Assembly (NCBI GenBank): GCA_006844635.1
Contig: SPJO01000104.1
Span: 1-31,242, forward strand
DNA length: 31,242 nucleotides
Direction of reading: 5' to 3'
Source of the DNA: Methylophilaceae bacterium
GTDB lineage: Bacteria; Pseudomonadota; Gammaproteobacteria; Burkholderiales; Methylophilaceae
Position 1 is the first letter of the stretch. Every line of letters starts with the position of its first letter. Positions 23,812 to 30,872 of the stretch are shown here, in pieces. Both the position numbers and the translations under genes were made by a program. Below the pieces are notes generated by a model. It did no database searches. It was not told where the DNA came from and was given only the letters and a program-made list of their open reading frames with translations.

Positions 23812-24797
23812 GCCAATCCACCACAAAACCACCCTACTATGTTGAGTTGCTGACACGTGATAAAAGTTTAAAAACGCGTCACCGCTTTGCATCGTTGCCC
23901 ATCCGCGTTGGTCGCAGTTATGACAATGAGCTTATTATAGATGACCCTTATATTGCGGCGAACCATGCTGTTATCGAGATGACAGTAGAAGGCTCTTTAC
24001 AAATACGAGACTTAAGTAGCGAAAACGGCATCATTGCCGATGGTAAAAAACAAGAAAACTTTTTGCTTGAAGACCACATCGTACGTTTAGGCCATACCAA
24101 TTTGCGTGTTCGCCATGCTGGTTTTGAGGTTGAAAAAACGCTATTAGATAAAGCGGCCCATCAATGGGAAGGTTGGCCGCCAGCACTGGTTGGTTTGGTT
24201 CTCATCACACTCACCGCGCTTGGGGAGACATGGCTCAGTTCATTTGAAAGCTTTTCTACCATCACTGCAATCTCAGCTGTTTCCCTCCTCTTATTTTTAG
24301 TCTTGCTTTGGTGTGGTGGTTGGGCGTTTGCAACCCGTATGATTAACGGAGCTAGCTCACGTTTTGGGCGGCATGTGTTTATTGCTGGTTGCGCCATTGT
24401 TTTACTCGACCTCTTGCACCTATTAAGTGTTACATTTGCTTATGCTTTCTCACTTCCCTTTTTAACTCGCTATAGCAGTGTTACCGTCTCCATCGTGTTT
24501 GCTGGGATGATATTTTTCCATCTAGCAACCATTTATCGCCATCAGTCAAAACGTATTCTTTATTCCAGCCTCGTCATTGGCGTGCTAGGCATAAGCTTAA
24601 CCTTTATGACGAATTACCAACGAAGTGGCACGCTAGCAGACTCGCTCTACATGACCTATATCTTGCCATCATCTTTCCACCTAAGTGGCGATATGCCGGC
24701 TGATGACTTTATTGCTGAGGCTGAAACATTGAAACCAGCACTAGAAGAAGCACGCAAGCAACCAGCAAACAATAAACGTGGTCTGCTTGGCAATTAG
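23808..24797 (+). CDS. FHA-domain membrane protein
   Basis: This 329-residue protein has a cytoplasmic FHA domain (about 10-108) with VGRSYDNELII (34-44), NHA (52-54) and DLSSENG, followed by about five membrane helices (about 122-141, 147-170, 185-208, 216-237, 243-263). A polar tail (264-329) is probably periplasmic if the N-terminus is inside. FHA domains bind phosphothreonine. Here the phosphate-contacting Ser three residues before the conserved His is Ala50, and the following Arg is Ala51 (AANHA instead of SRxHA), so binding may differ. The start overlaps the protease stop (ATGA). No kinase gene is visible nearby. It is plausibly the membrane sensor or anchor for the exported protease (inference). 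Confidence 0.87.
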   Translation: MSQSTTKPPYYVELLTRDKSLKTRHRFASLPIRVGRSYDNELIIDDPYIAANHAVIEMTVEGSLQIRDLSSENGIIADGKKQENFLLEDHIVRLGHTNLRVRHAGFEVEKTLLDKAAHQWEGWPPALVGLVLITLTALGETWLSSFESFSTITAISAVSLLLFLVLLWCGGWAFATRMINGASSRFGRHVFIAGCAIVLLDLLHLLSVTFAYAFSLPFLTRYSSVTVSIVFAGMIFFHLATIYRHQSKRILYSSLVIGVLGISLTFMTNYQRSGTLADSLYMTYILPSSFHLSGDMPADDFIAEAETLKPALEEARKQPANNKRGLLGN

Positions 24798-24802
24798 AGG
24801 CC

Positions 24803-26029
24803 ATGTCATTAAACGCGCTCTATGTTGATTTCAATTCTTATTTTGCCTCTGTCGAGCAACAGATGCAGCCAGCCCTGCGCGGCAAACCAGTTGGCGTATT
24901 ACCGACGATGGCAGAAACCACCTGTTGCATTGCTGCCAGCTATGAGGCCAAGGCATTTGGCATTAAAACGGGTACGATGGTGCGTGAAGCACGTAAACTC
25001 TGTAAAGACATGGTTTTCGTCGAAGCACGCCCGCCGCTTTACGTTGAGTTACACCATAAACTAATTGAGATTGTTGAAAGCTGCACACACGTAGAAGAAG
25101 TCCGCTCGATTGATGAGATGGTGTGCAAGTTAACGGGCAGCCAACAACAAAAAGACAACACCCTCAAGTTAGCGGCAAAAATCAAACGTAAACTCAATCA
25201 GCAATACCCCTATATTAAATGCTCGATTGGCATTGGACCCAATACCTTTATCTCAAAGGTTGCGTCTAATATGCAAAAGCCAGATGGCTGTGTCGTGATT
25301 GAACAGCACGAGTTACCTGACCGGCTTTTGCCACTTGAACTCCGTGACTTAAACGGGATTGGTCGTCAAATGGCGGCAAGACTCAAGCGCTACCGCATCA
25401 CCACAGTTGAAGCGCTCTACGCTGCAAATAAAGACCAACTGCGCACAGCTTGGGGCAGCATTGAAGGTGAGCGTATGTATGACAAGCTACGCGGCATAGA
25501 GCCCTATTACGTCAGGAATACACGCAGTAGCTTAGGGCATAGTCATGTACTCCCGCCAGAACAGCGTAATATTGCTGGCGCAAAAGCAGTCCTGCATCGC
25601 CTGTTGCAAAAGGCCGCCATGCGACTACGTAGCTATGAATTGCTCGCCACGCGGATTAAGGTAAAAGTAAAATTTAGAGATCACCCTAGCTTTAATGCTG
25701 AGAGTGAAGTATCTGCCACTGACGATACGCTCACGCTGACTGATGCAATAGAAACCTTATGGCAGCAATATCCTAAACAACAGGATGCACCAATTGCCAT
25801 CGGCATCAACTTCTTTGGATTAGTACACGCACAAGAAGTAGCTCAAGATTTATTCACAGAAAAGCCATCAGCCGCGCAGCAAAAGCTCAATGCTGCGCTT
25901 GATCAACTGAATTTAAAATATGGGAAAAATACCGTTTATTTAGGTGGCGCTCATCATGCGCTCAAAGATGCACCCATGCGCATTGCGTTTAATCACATCC
26001 CCAATCTAGTCGTCGAGAGTGATGACTAA
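24803..26029 (+). CDS. Y-family DNA polymerase (DinB/ImpB-like)
   Basis: This 408-residue protein is a translesion polymerase. The metal ligands are conserved: Asp9 in YVDFNSYFASVE, and Asp104-Glu105 in RSIDEM. Phe14 occupies the steric-gate position that excludes ribonucleotides. SIGIGPNTFISKVAS and the helix-hairpin-helix LNGIGRQMAARLKRY (thumb) follow, then a little-finger region. A beta-clamp-binding-like QDLF is at 348-351 near the C-terminus. The sequence diverges from ordinary DinB (DFN for DMD, as in UmuC), so I give no gene symbol. It lies 5 bp after the FHA gene, with AGAGG at 24796-24800 unusually close to the ATG, and is probably co-transcribed with the protease and FHA genes. No CTGT-N8-ACAG LexA box was seen upstream of the operon. 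Confidence 0.9.
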   Translation: MSLNALYVDFNSYFASVEQQMQPALRGKPVGVLPTMAETTCCIAASYEAKAFGIKTGTMVREARKLCKDMVFVEARPPLYVELHHKLIEIVESCTHVEEVRSIDEMVCKLTGSQQQKDNTLKLAAKIKRKLNQQYPYIKCSIGIGPNTFISKVASNMQKPDGCVVIEQHELPDRLLPLELRDLNGIGRQMAARLKRYRITTVEALYAANKDQLRTAWGSIEGERMYDKLRGIEPYYVRNTRSSLGHSHVLPPEQRNIAGAKAVLHRLLQKAAMRLRSYELLATRIKVKVKFRDHPSFNAESEVSATDDTLTLTDAIETLWQQYPKQQDAPIAIGINFFGLVHAQEVAQDLFTEKPSAAQQKLNAALDQLNLKYGKNTVYLGGAHHALKDAPMRIAFNHIPNLVVESDD

Positions 26030-26387
26030 CCTTCCTAGCGCAAAACCACCATGTGAGGCCAGCATGCTTTTCAGTCCTGCATTTGCATAGCAAAATCCCA
26101 TTGGCAGAATAGCGAACTTGCTCGCGCCGTAGAATGTTACTTCGATGACCAATAGCCACTCGCGTAACCTAACACCAACAACACTTGGGTCACCAAAGAG
26201 GCCCACTTTAAATGCGTTTGATTGCCGGATGCTTTTCCTGCGATGAATATTTTGCCTCCTGACCAATCTGTAGAATCGGTTTAAGCGCTTGTGGTAAGTC
26301 TGTAGCACTGGTGCACTTCCTCCACTAAATGCTTAAATCCGCTACGCATCCACTTTCACCGTATTAATACCCAAGATAGTTAAATGT
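26030..26387. other. Gap without an assignable gene
   Basis: The longest open frame is on the minus strand, 26006-26308 (100 codons, containing GDPSVVGVRLREWLLVIEV and FALGRLVITLDD). It overlaps the polymerase 3' end by 24 bp, has no convincing ribosome site and resembles no family I know. Composition is slightly more GC-rich than its surroundings. It could be a decayed gene fragment. No repeats or terminator for the polymerase operon were found. Confidence 0.4.
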
Positions 26388-26416
26388 TTGCATGGCACAA
26401 TCATATTGTTTAGTAT
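26388..26416 (+). promoter_or_regulatory. Predicted sigma70 promoter of the lipoprotein gene
   Basis: TTGCAT (26388-26393) and TAGTAT (26411-26416) are 17 bp apart, about 40 bp before the ATG at 26457. This fits an mRNA start near 26423 and a short leader containing GGAG at 26445-26448. Confidence 0.5.
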
Positions 26417-26456
26417 AGGCGAATTATTTAAACCAACAACAACTGGAGAGCTAACA

Positions 26457-26978
26457 ATGGCAGCATTCAAATCATTAACGTTAATCGTATTTTTATCCTT
26501 TTTCTTAGGTGCATGTTCAAATGAAGAAGCGGCTACTAGTGCAGATGCTGGTATGGCAACAGACATGGCAGACGATCACGCTGACAGTCATGAGACTCAC
26601 GCACCATCAAGTGGTGCCGAAGGCATGGCTGGTGCAATGGGCACGATAGAATATAAACCAACTGACTGGAAAGAAGGCGAAAAGACTTTTTGGAAAGATA
26701 GTGATGGTATTGCACCTGGTGTCGCTGGTTGCCATGTCGGCGCTGATGAAAATGGTGTAGAAAATGGTCGTATGTTTGGTGAAGCATGTTTAGACAACGG
26801 CTTATTAGTCGAATCTAACCCTGGCGTAGAAGAACTACACAGCCATGATAATGATCTTGGCCATCCTGATACCTTTGATTGTAATGCTTGGTGTGTTGGT
26901 CAAGGTAAAACAGCTGGTGTCTGTGAAGTGTCAGACTCACCGCCATGTGCACAATCAGCTATTTGCGCATGTAGCTAA
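26457..26978 (+). CDS. Cys/His-rich lipoprotein of unknown function
   Basis: This 173-residue protein has a lipoprotein signal: hydrophobic LTLIVFLSFF and lipobox LGAC with the lipidated Cys20. A longer reading from 26388 is rejected because the GGAG at 26445-26448 and the lipobox fit ATG 26457. The mature N-terminus is His/Asp/Met-rich (MATDMADDHADSHETH). The rest has eight more cysteines: GCHVG, EACLD, DCNAWC, GVCEV, PPCAQ and ICACS, plus HSHDNDLGH. The paired cysteines and histidines suggest disulfides or a bound metal, but I recognise no family. It has its own promoter and terminator, so it is a single-gene unit. Export to the outer membrane is likely because residue 2 after the Cys is Ser, not Asp. 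Confidence 0.82.
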   Translation: MAAFKSLTLIVFLSFFLGACSNEEAATSADAGMATDMADDHADSHETHAPSSGAEGMAGAMGTIEYKPTDWKEGEKTFWKDSDGIAPGVAGCHVGADENGVENGRMFGEACLDNGLLVESNPGVEELHSHDNDLGHPDTFDCNAWCVGQGKTAGVCEVSDSPPCAQSAICACS

Positions 26979-27000
26979 TAGCTAAGCTAAATAGCATAAC

Positions 27001-27037
27001 AAAACGGGTAGCGGCTAAGTCGCCACCCGTTTTTTTA
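27001..27037. terminator. Bidirectional rho-independent terminator (lipoprotein / antiporter)
   Basis: AAAACGGGT (27001-27009) pairs with ACCCGTTTT (27025-27033). After one A:C mismatch a short inner stem GCG/CGC continues around a loop. Seven T's follow on the plus side and four A's precede, so it can stop both the lipoprotein gene and the convergent antiporter gene. Confidence 0.85.
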
Positions 27038-28009
27038 TTGTAGAACACCAGCTATTAAATAGATGGTGTAAGCAATATAAACCGATAACAATAGCACCCC
27101 GCCCACACGGTTGATGCTTTTCTCGCCATTGGCTTTTTTAGGATACCCAATCACAAACAGTAATACAGTGAGTGCGAACATCACCACCCAGTCACGGCTG
27201 ATGGCTTCTACTGGGACATTGATTGGATTAATCGCACCAGCGATACCAACGACTGCTAATGTATTAAATAAGTTGGAACCAATCACATTACCGACCGCCA
27301 AATCATGCTCCCCTTTACGCGCTGCAGCAATAGAGGCGGCTAACTCTGGCAGCGATGTCCCGATAGCAATAATAGTTAAACCAATGACTAAATCACTGAT
27401 ACCGAAACTTTGTGCGATATTCACAGAACCCCAAACTAAGGTACGTGAGCTGACAACAAGCAATACTAGACCCACTACAAGAAAGCCCCATGCCTTTAAT
27501 GGTGTTATCTTCTCAAACTCTTCTTCCACACCAACTTCTAAGGTATCGACTTGCGCTGTCTTTTTTCGACTTTGCAATGTCATCCATGTAAAAACTAAAA
27601 CTAAGATAATCAGTTCGATAGTCGCTTCTACACCTGTGATTTGACCATCTTGCAAATGTAGAAAAGCAAGCATCGTGACCGCTAATAAGATAGGAAGCTC
27701 CTTCTTCAGCACTTGTGAACGAATCACAACAGGGCTAACCACAGCGGTCACACCTAATATCAGCGCGATATTAGCAATGTTAGAGCCATAGGCATTCCCG
27801 AGCGCTATTCCCGGATTACCTTGCATTGATGCCAGCGCTGCCACTGACATTTCTGGTGCCGATGTTCCAAAGCCAACGACAATCATCCCAACCAGTAAGG
27901 TAGACATACCTAAACTGCGTGCAACACCCGCCGCGCCATCGACAAATAAATCCGCACTCCAAACAAGCACGGCTAACCCAACAATAATGGCGATTACTGA
28001 TAACAACAT
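27035..28009 (-). CDS. Calcium/sodium antiporter (CaCA family, YrbG-like)
   Basis: This 324-residue inner-membrane protein has about ten hydrophobic helices arranged as two homologous halves. Both alpha-repeats are clear: GFGTSAPEMSVAALAS followed by GNAYGSNIANIALILGV, and AIGTSLPELAASIAA followed by GNVIGSNLFNTLAVVGI. These carry the ion-coordinating Glu and Asn residues of the family. The central loop (KKTAQVDTLEVGVEEEFEKI) is acidic and cytoplasmic. It probably expels Ca2+ in exchange for Na+ or H+. It lies 30 bp after the TPMT-membrane fusion gene in the same orientation and is likely the second gene of an operon. Confidence 0.94.
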   Translation of the reverse strand: MLLSVIAIIVGLAVLVWSADLFVDGAAGVARSLGMSTLLVGMIVVGFGTSAPEMSVAALASMQGNPGIALGNAYGSNIANIALILGVTAVVSPVVIRSQVLKKELPILLAVTMLAFLHLQDGQITGVEATIELIILVLVFTWMTLQSRKKTAQVDTLEVGVEEEFEKITPLKAWGFLVVGLVLLVVSSRTLVWGSVNIAQSFGISDLVIGLTIIAIGTSLPELAASIAAARKGEHDLAVGNVIGSNLFNTLAVVGIAGAINPINVPVEAISRDWVVMFALTVLLFVIGYPKKANGEKSINRVGGVLLLSVYIAYTIYLIAGVLQ

Positions 28010-28039
28010 CTTTTTCTTCTCTATGCGAATTAGCCGCTA

Positions 28040-29074
28040 TTATAAGCTACCAAAGACATAGCCAATCACCATGCCGATAATTAATGCGATAGTTAATCCG
28101 CGGTACGTAATGACATCTTTCGAATAGCCTCGCCGAATGGCGATATACGAAACAAAGTAACCCACAGCATTTAAAAGCCAAATAAACGACATGGTGAGTA
28201 TTTTGGCAATCAATGGGCCAATAATCGGTATTAAAGTAATCACACCTAGCAACCATGTGACGAGTCCGGTATATAGCCCTGCCAACACTGCACCACCCGC
28301 TGTAAACTTAGCATCCCAGTGATAGTGATACGCTAAATAACCCATCAAAATAAACAGTGCTAAAACAGGCAGCATAACTTTCCATCGGCCACGTTGTGGT
28401 AACTTGATTGACTCCTCATCAAACACTTTTGTTTGCGCAGCAGGTTTCAATAACCACACATTCTCAACTGCATCACACTTGCCCTTCAATCCACCAGCAA
28501 CAGCTTGACTAGCGAACAAAGTCACCTCATACGCATCGCTGTACTGCTGACTCACTTCTAGGTTGCTAATCGCAAACGGTGGGCCTTGCAATAAGTTCTG
28601 ATCGTACTCAAAGGTAATTAATAATTGTGGCGCTCGTTGCGTGAGTTGCGTCAGGTGTTCAGCGTAACGGTCGCGCATCGCTTTAGGTAATGCCACAAAT
28701 GCTGCACGGTCATAAACCGCATCCACTACACCCAAGTCTTTACGCGACAAGTGAAAGATATCCCCAACAAAAATATCGATATTTTTTGCACTGTAATGCG
28801 TCAAATCGCCTAAGTTGGTGATGGTTGGTTTTAGTTTAATATCTTCAAATAATTGGTTAACCGCAATCTCACTTAGCTCGGCGCCTGCGACTCGATAGCC
28901 TTCTGACAACAACCAGTGTATATCGAGTGTCTTGCCACATAGTGGTAAAAACACTCGGCTACCAGCTTTGAGTGCTAATGCTTTAAAGTTTGCAACCAAT
29001 AGTGGATTGGCTTCACTCAAATGAAAGCCAAGTACATTATCTTTCCATCTCTGATGCCAGAACTCTGGTTCCAT
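28040..29074 (-). CDS. Thiopurine S-methyltransferase (TPMT) domain fused to a C-terminal membrane domain
   Basis: This 344-residue protein has two parts. Residues 1 to about 212 are a complete TPMT-type SAM methyltransferase: EFWHQRWKDN at the start, VFLPLCGKTLDIHWLLSEGY (about 41-60) and VAGAELSEIAV at the SAM site, DAVYDRAAFVALP and GPPFAIS. Bacterial TPMTs are about 215-220 residues and methylate sulfur, selenium or tellurium compounds. Here a linker is followed by four hydrophobic helices (about 233-250, 258-283, 285-312, 324-343) that the usual enzyme lacks. I saw no frame break at the junction, so it is a real fusion. The antiporter gene follows after 30 bp. The substrate is unknown; membrane tethering suggests a hydrophobic or exported volatile product (inference). 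Confidence 0.9.
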   Translation of the reverse strand: MEPEFWHQRWKDNVLGFHLSEANPLLVANFKALALKAGSRVFLPLCGKTLDIHWLLSEGYRVAGAELSEIAVNQLFEDIKLKPTITNLGDLTHYSAKNIDIFVGDIFHLSRKDLGVVDAVYDRAAFVALPKAMRDRYAEHLTQLTQRAPQLLITFEYDQNLLQGPPFAISNLEVSQQYSDAYEVTLFASQAVAGGLKGKCDAVENVWLLKPAAQTKVFDEESIKLPQRGRWKVMLPVLALFILMGYLAYHYHWDAKFTAGGAVLAGLYTGLVTWLLGVITLIPIIGPLIAKILTMSFIWLLNAVGYFVSYIAIRRGYSKDVITYRGLTIALIIGMVIGYVFGSL

Positions 29075-29178
29075 GGTTTACTCAAGTTTACGCATAATTA
29101 AACATTATAGCTTAGGTGTCAGTTGCCGTTTATTACCTAAAATTTACCGTTTATCTGATATCACTATCCACTCTCTAA

Positions 29179-29207
29179 TTATACGAATATATTATACACT
29201 CGTATAA
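29179..29207. promoter_or_regulatory. Inverted repeat TTATACGA-N13-TCGTATAA, operator-like
   Basis: Two perfect 8-base arms (29179-29186 and 29200-29207) have centres 21 bp apart, two DNA turns, as expected for a dimeric regulator. It lies 35-63 bp before the start of the DUF1996-protein gene and overlaps several TATA-like -10 candidates. Confidence 0.5.
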
Positions 29208-29241
29208 CAAACTAAAACTTAACAATCGTAAGGAGGGAGAT

Positions 29242-30813
29242 ATGGTAAAGCTATCAAATTTCACGCAACAGGCATTATTCGTCATTCCAGTTGCGACTGC
29301 TTTATTGCTTAGCAGTAGTTTATCAACGGCGGAGGTTTATAAATGGCGAGACCGAAATGGTCTAGTCCACTATTCAGATAAACCACAGACAAAAAAAGCA
29401 GATATATACAAAGCGAACAAGCAGAAAAAAATCAGTGAATATATACAAAAAAAAGTAAATAGATTAGAAGCAAGAATTGAGAATACTGAAAAGCATTTGA
29501 AAGCAGCAAAGGAATCTGGCAATAGTCGTCAGCATCAAAAACTACAACGAAGATTGGCAAGACAAGAAAGCTTTTTAAAGGGACTAAATAAACGCTTAGC
29601 GGAAACGAAGGCAAGCGTTACACCAGCTCCGGAAGCTGCGCCTGCTCCGGAAGCTGCGCCTGCTCCAGAAGCTGCGCCTGCTCCAGAAGCTGCGCCTGCT
29701 CCAGAAGCTGCGCCTGCTCCAGAAGCTGCGCCTGCTCCAGAAGCTACACCTGCTCCAGAAGCTGCACCTGCTCCAGAAGCTGCACCTGCTCCGGAAGCTA
29801 CGCCTGCTCCAGAAGCTACACCTGCTCCAGAAGCTGCACCTGCTCCAGAAGCTGCACCTGCTCCAGAAGCTACGCCTGCTCCAGCACCAAATATTGTTCA
29901 GAAAAGCTTGATGCCCGCGGTTGATATTAGCCTGGAACCTACACGAGTAATTGGTCACAGTACGCTTCGTATTCAAGCAACGAATGGAACTACTGGTAAC
30001 GGTGGTGCTAATGCAGGGCAGTTTCGCTCAATCTGTGGTTTTAGCCATATGGCAAATGATGATCCATTGCTTTATCCAAACCAACAAGGTGCGTCACACC
30101 ACCATACATTTTTTGGCAATACAACGACTGATTACAAATCGGATGTTAAGAACATGCACCTTTTTGGAAACAGTACTTGTGCTGGAGGCATTGCTAATCG
30201 ATCTGCCTATTGGATCCCAAGCTTAATCGACACAAAAACCAATACGCCACTTAAACCAAGTCGCGCGTTGTTTTACTATAAAACGTGGGATGCAAACAAT
30301 GTAGTAGCAGCACCTAAGAGTTTGCGGATTATCGCTGGGATTTCTGGCGCAACCAATAACAACCCACAAGATCCAAATCCATACCTAAAAGAAACCATTA
30401 ACTGGTCATGTACAGGATTACCTTATGGCAGACGCACTTCTATCCCCGCATGTAATCAAACCTTGAAATTGTCAATTAACTTCCCAATGTGCTGGGATGG
30501 CAAAAACTTAGATAGCCCAAACCACAAGGACCATATGGCATATCGAGTAAAAAATATTACTTGCCCTGCAACACACCCAATTACCATTCCTGACATTACT
30601 TTTAATATTGAATGGGATGTAAGTACCTCGGGCACTAGTCATTTAAGGTTAGCCAGCGATAACTATTCTGGTGGCGCTGGTGGCGAATCAGCTCATGGTG
30701 ACTGGGTTAATGGTTGGGATCAAACCGTAATGGACACATTTGTTACGCACTGCTTAAAAGCAAGAAGGGACTGTCATGCCTATTTATTAGGTAATGGTAC
30801 AAAATTGTATTAA
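29242..30813 (+). CDS. Secreted DUF4124-(PAPEA)n-DUF1996 protein
   Basis: This 523-residue protein has a signal peptide (about 1-30, cut after STA). A DUF4124 segment follows (EVYKWRDRNGLVHYSDKP, about 31-48), then a charged coiled coil (about 58-125), then 14 six-residue PAPEA(A/T) repeats (about 128-211). The C-terminal DUF1996 domain (about 225-520) shows SHHHTFFGN, NRSAYWIPSL, INFPMCWDGKN and HGDWVNGWDQ. DUF1996 is best known from secreted fungal and some bacterial proteins; its function is unknown, though the conserved His and Asp residues suggest metal binding or catalysis. The Pro/Ala/Glu stretch would act as a rigid spacer through the periplasm or cell wall. A near-ideal AGGAGG at 29231-29236 gives strong translation. 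An operator-like inverted repeat lies upstream and a terminator follows. Confidence 0.9.
   Translation: MVKLSNFTQQALFVIPVATALLLSSSLSTAEVYKWRDRNGLVHYSDKPQTKKADIYKANKQKKISEYIQKKVNRLEARIENTEKHLKAAKESGNSRQHQKLQRRLARQESFLKGLNKRLAETKASVTPAPEAAPAPEAAPAPEAAPAPEAAPAPEAAPAPEAAPAPEATPAPEAAPAPEAAPAPEATPAPEATPAPEAAPAPEAAPAPEATPAPAPNIVQKSLMPAVDISLEPTRVIGHSTLRIQATNGTTGNGGANAGQFRSICGFSHMANDDPLLYPNQQGASHHHTFFGNTTTDYKSDVKNMHLFGNSTCAGGIANRSAYWIPSLIDTKTNTPLKPSRALFYYKTWDANNVVAAPKSLRIIAGISGATNNNPQDPNPYLKETINWSCTGLPYGRRTSIPACNQTLKLSINFPMCWDGKNLDSPNHKDHMAYRVKNITCPATHPITIPDITFNIEWDVSTSGTSHLRLASDNYSGGAGGESAHGDWVNGWDQTVMDTFVTHCLKARRDCHAYLLGNGTKLY
29623..29874 (+). repeat. 18-bp tandem repeat encoding 14 PAPEA(A/T) units
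   Basis: Fourteen in-frame 18-bp units, each near CCTGCTCCAGAAGCTGCG, encode PAPEAA (10 units) or PAPEAT (units 7, 10, 11 and 14). Units differ by a few third-position and Ala/Thr changes (CCG/CCA, GCG/GCA, ACA/ACG), arranged in patches as expected of unequal duplication. Copy number is likely to vary between strains without breaking the frame. Confidence 0.95.
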
Positions 30814-30824
30814 GCGTTAGCAAC

Positions 30825-30860
30825 ACCTCAGGAGCCGCTGATGCGGCTCTTGAGGTTTTC
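30825..30860 (+). terminator. Rho-independent terminator after the DUF1996 gene
   Basis: A 14-bp stem (ACCTCAGGAGCCGC with GCGGCTCTTGAGGT, one G:T pair) around a TGAT loop is followed by TTTC. It lies 11 bp after the stop codon. Confidence 0.88.
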
Positions 30861-30872
30861 ATGAAAATTATG

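Noticed and set aside
26388..26456. N-terminal extension of the lipoprotein from ATG 26388
   Set aside because: It overlaps the predicted promoter, would disrupt the lipoprotein signal, and GGAG at 26445-26448 points to ATG 26457.
29623..29874. Regular repeats considered as a CRISPR-like array
   Set aside because: Units are 18 bp, contiguous, in frame and without spacers, and they encode PAPEA units of a protein.
29596..29976. Minus-strand open frame of 126 codons rich in RSFWSR
   Set aside because: It is the antisense reading of the 18-bp repeat; the plus-strand gene has a signal peptide, known domains and a strong ribosome site.
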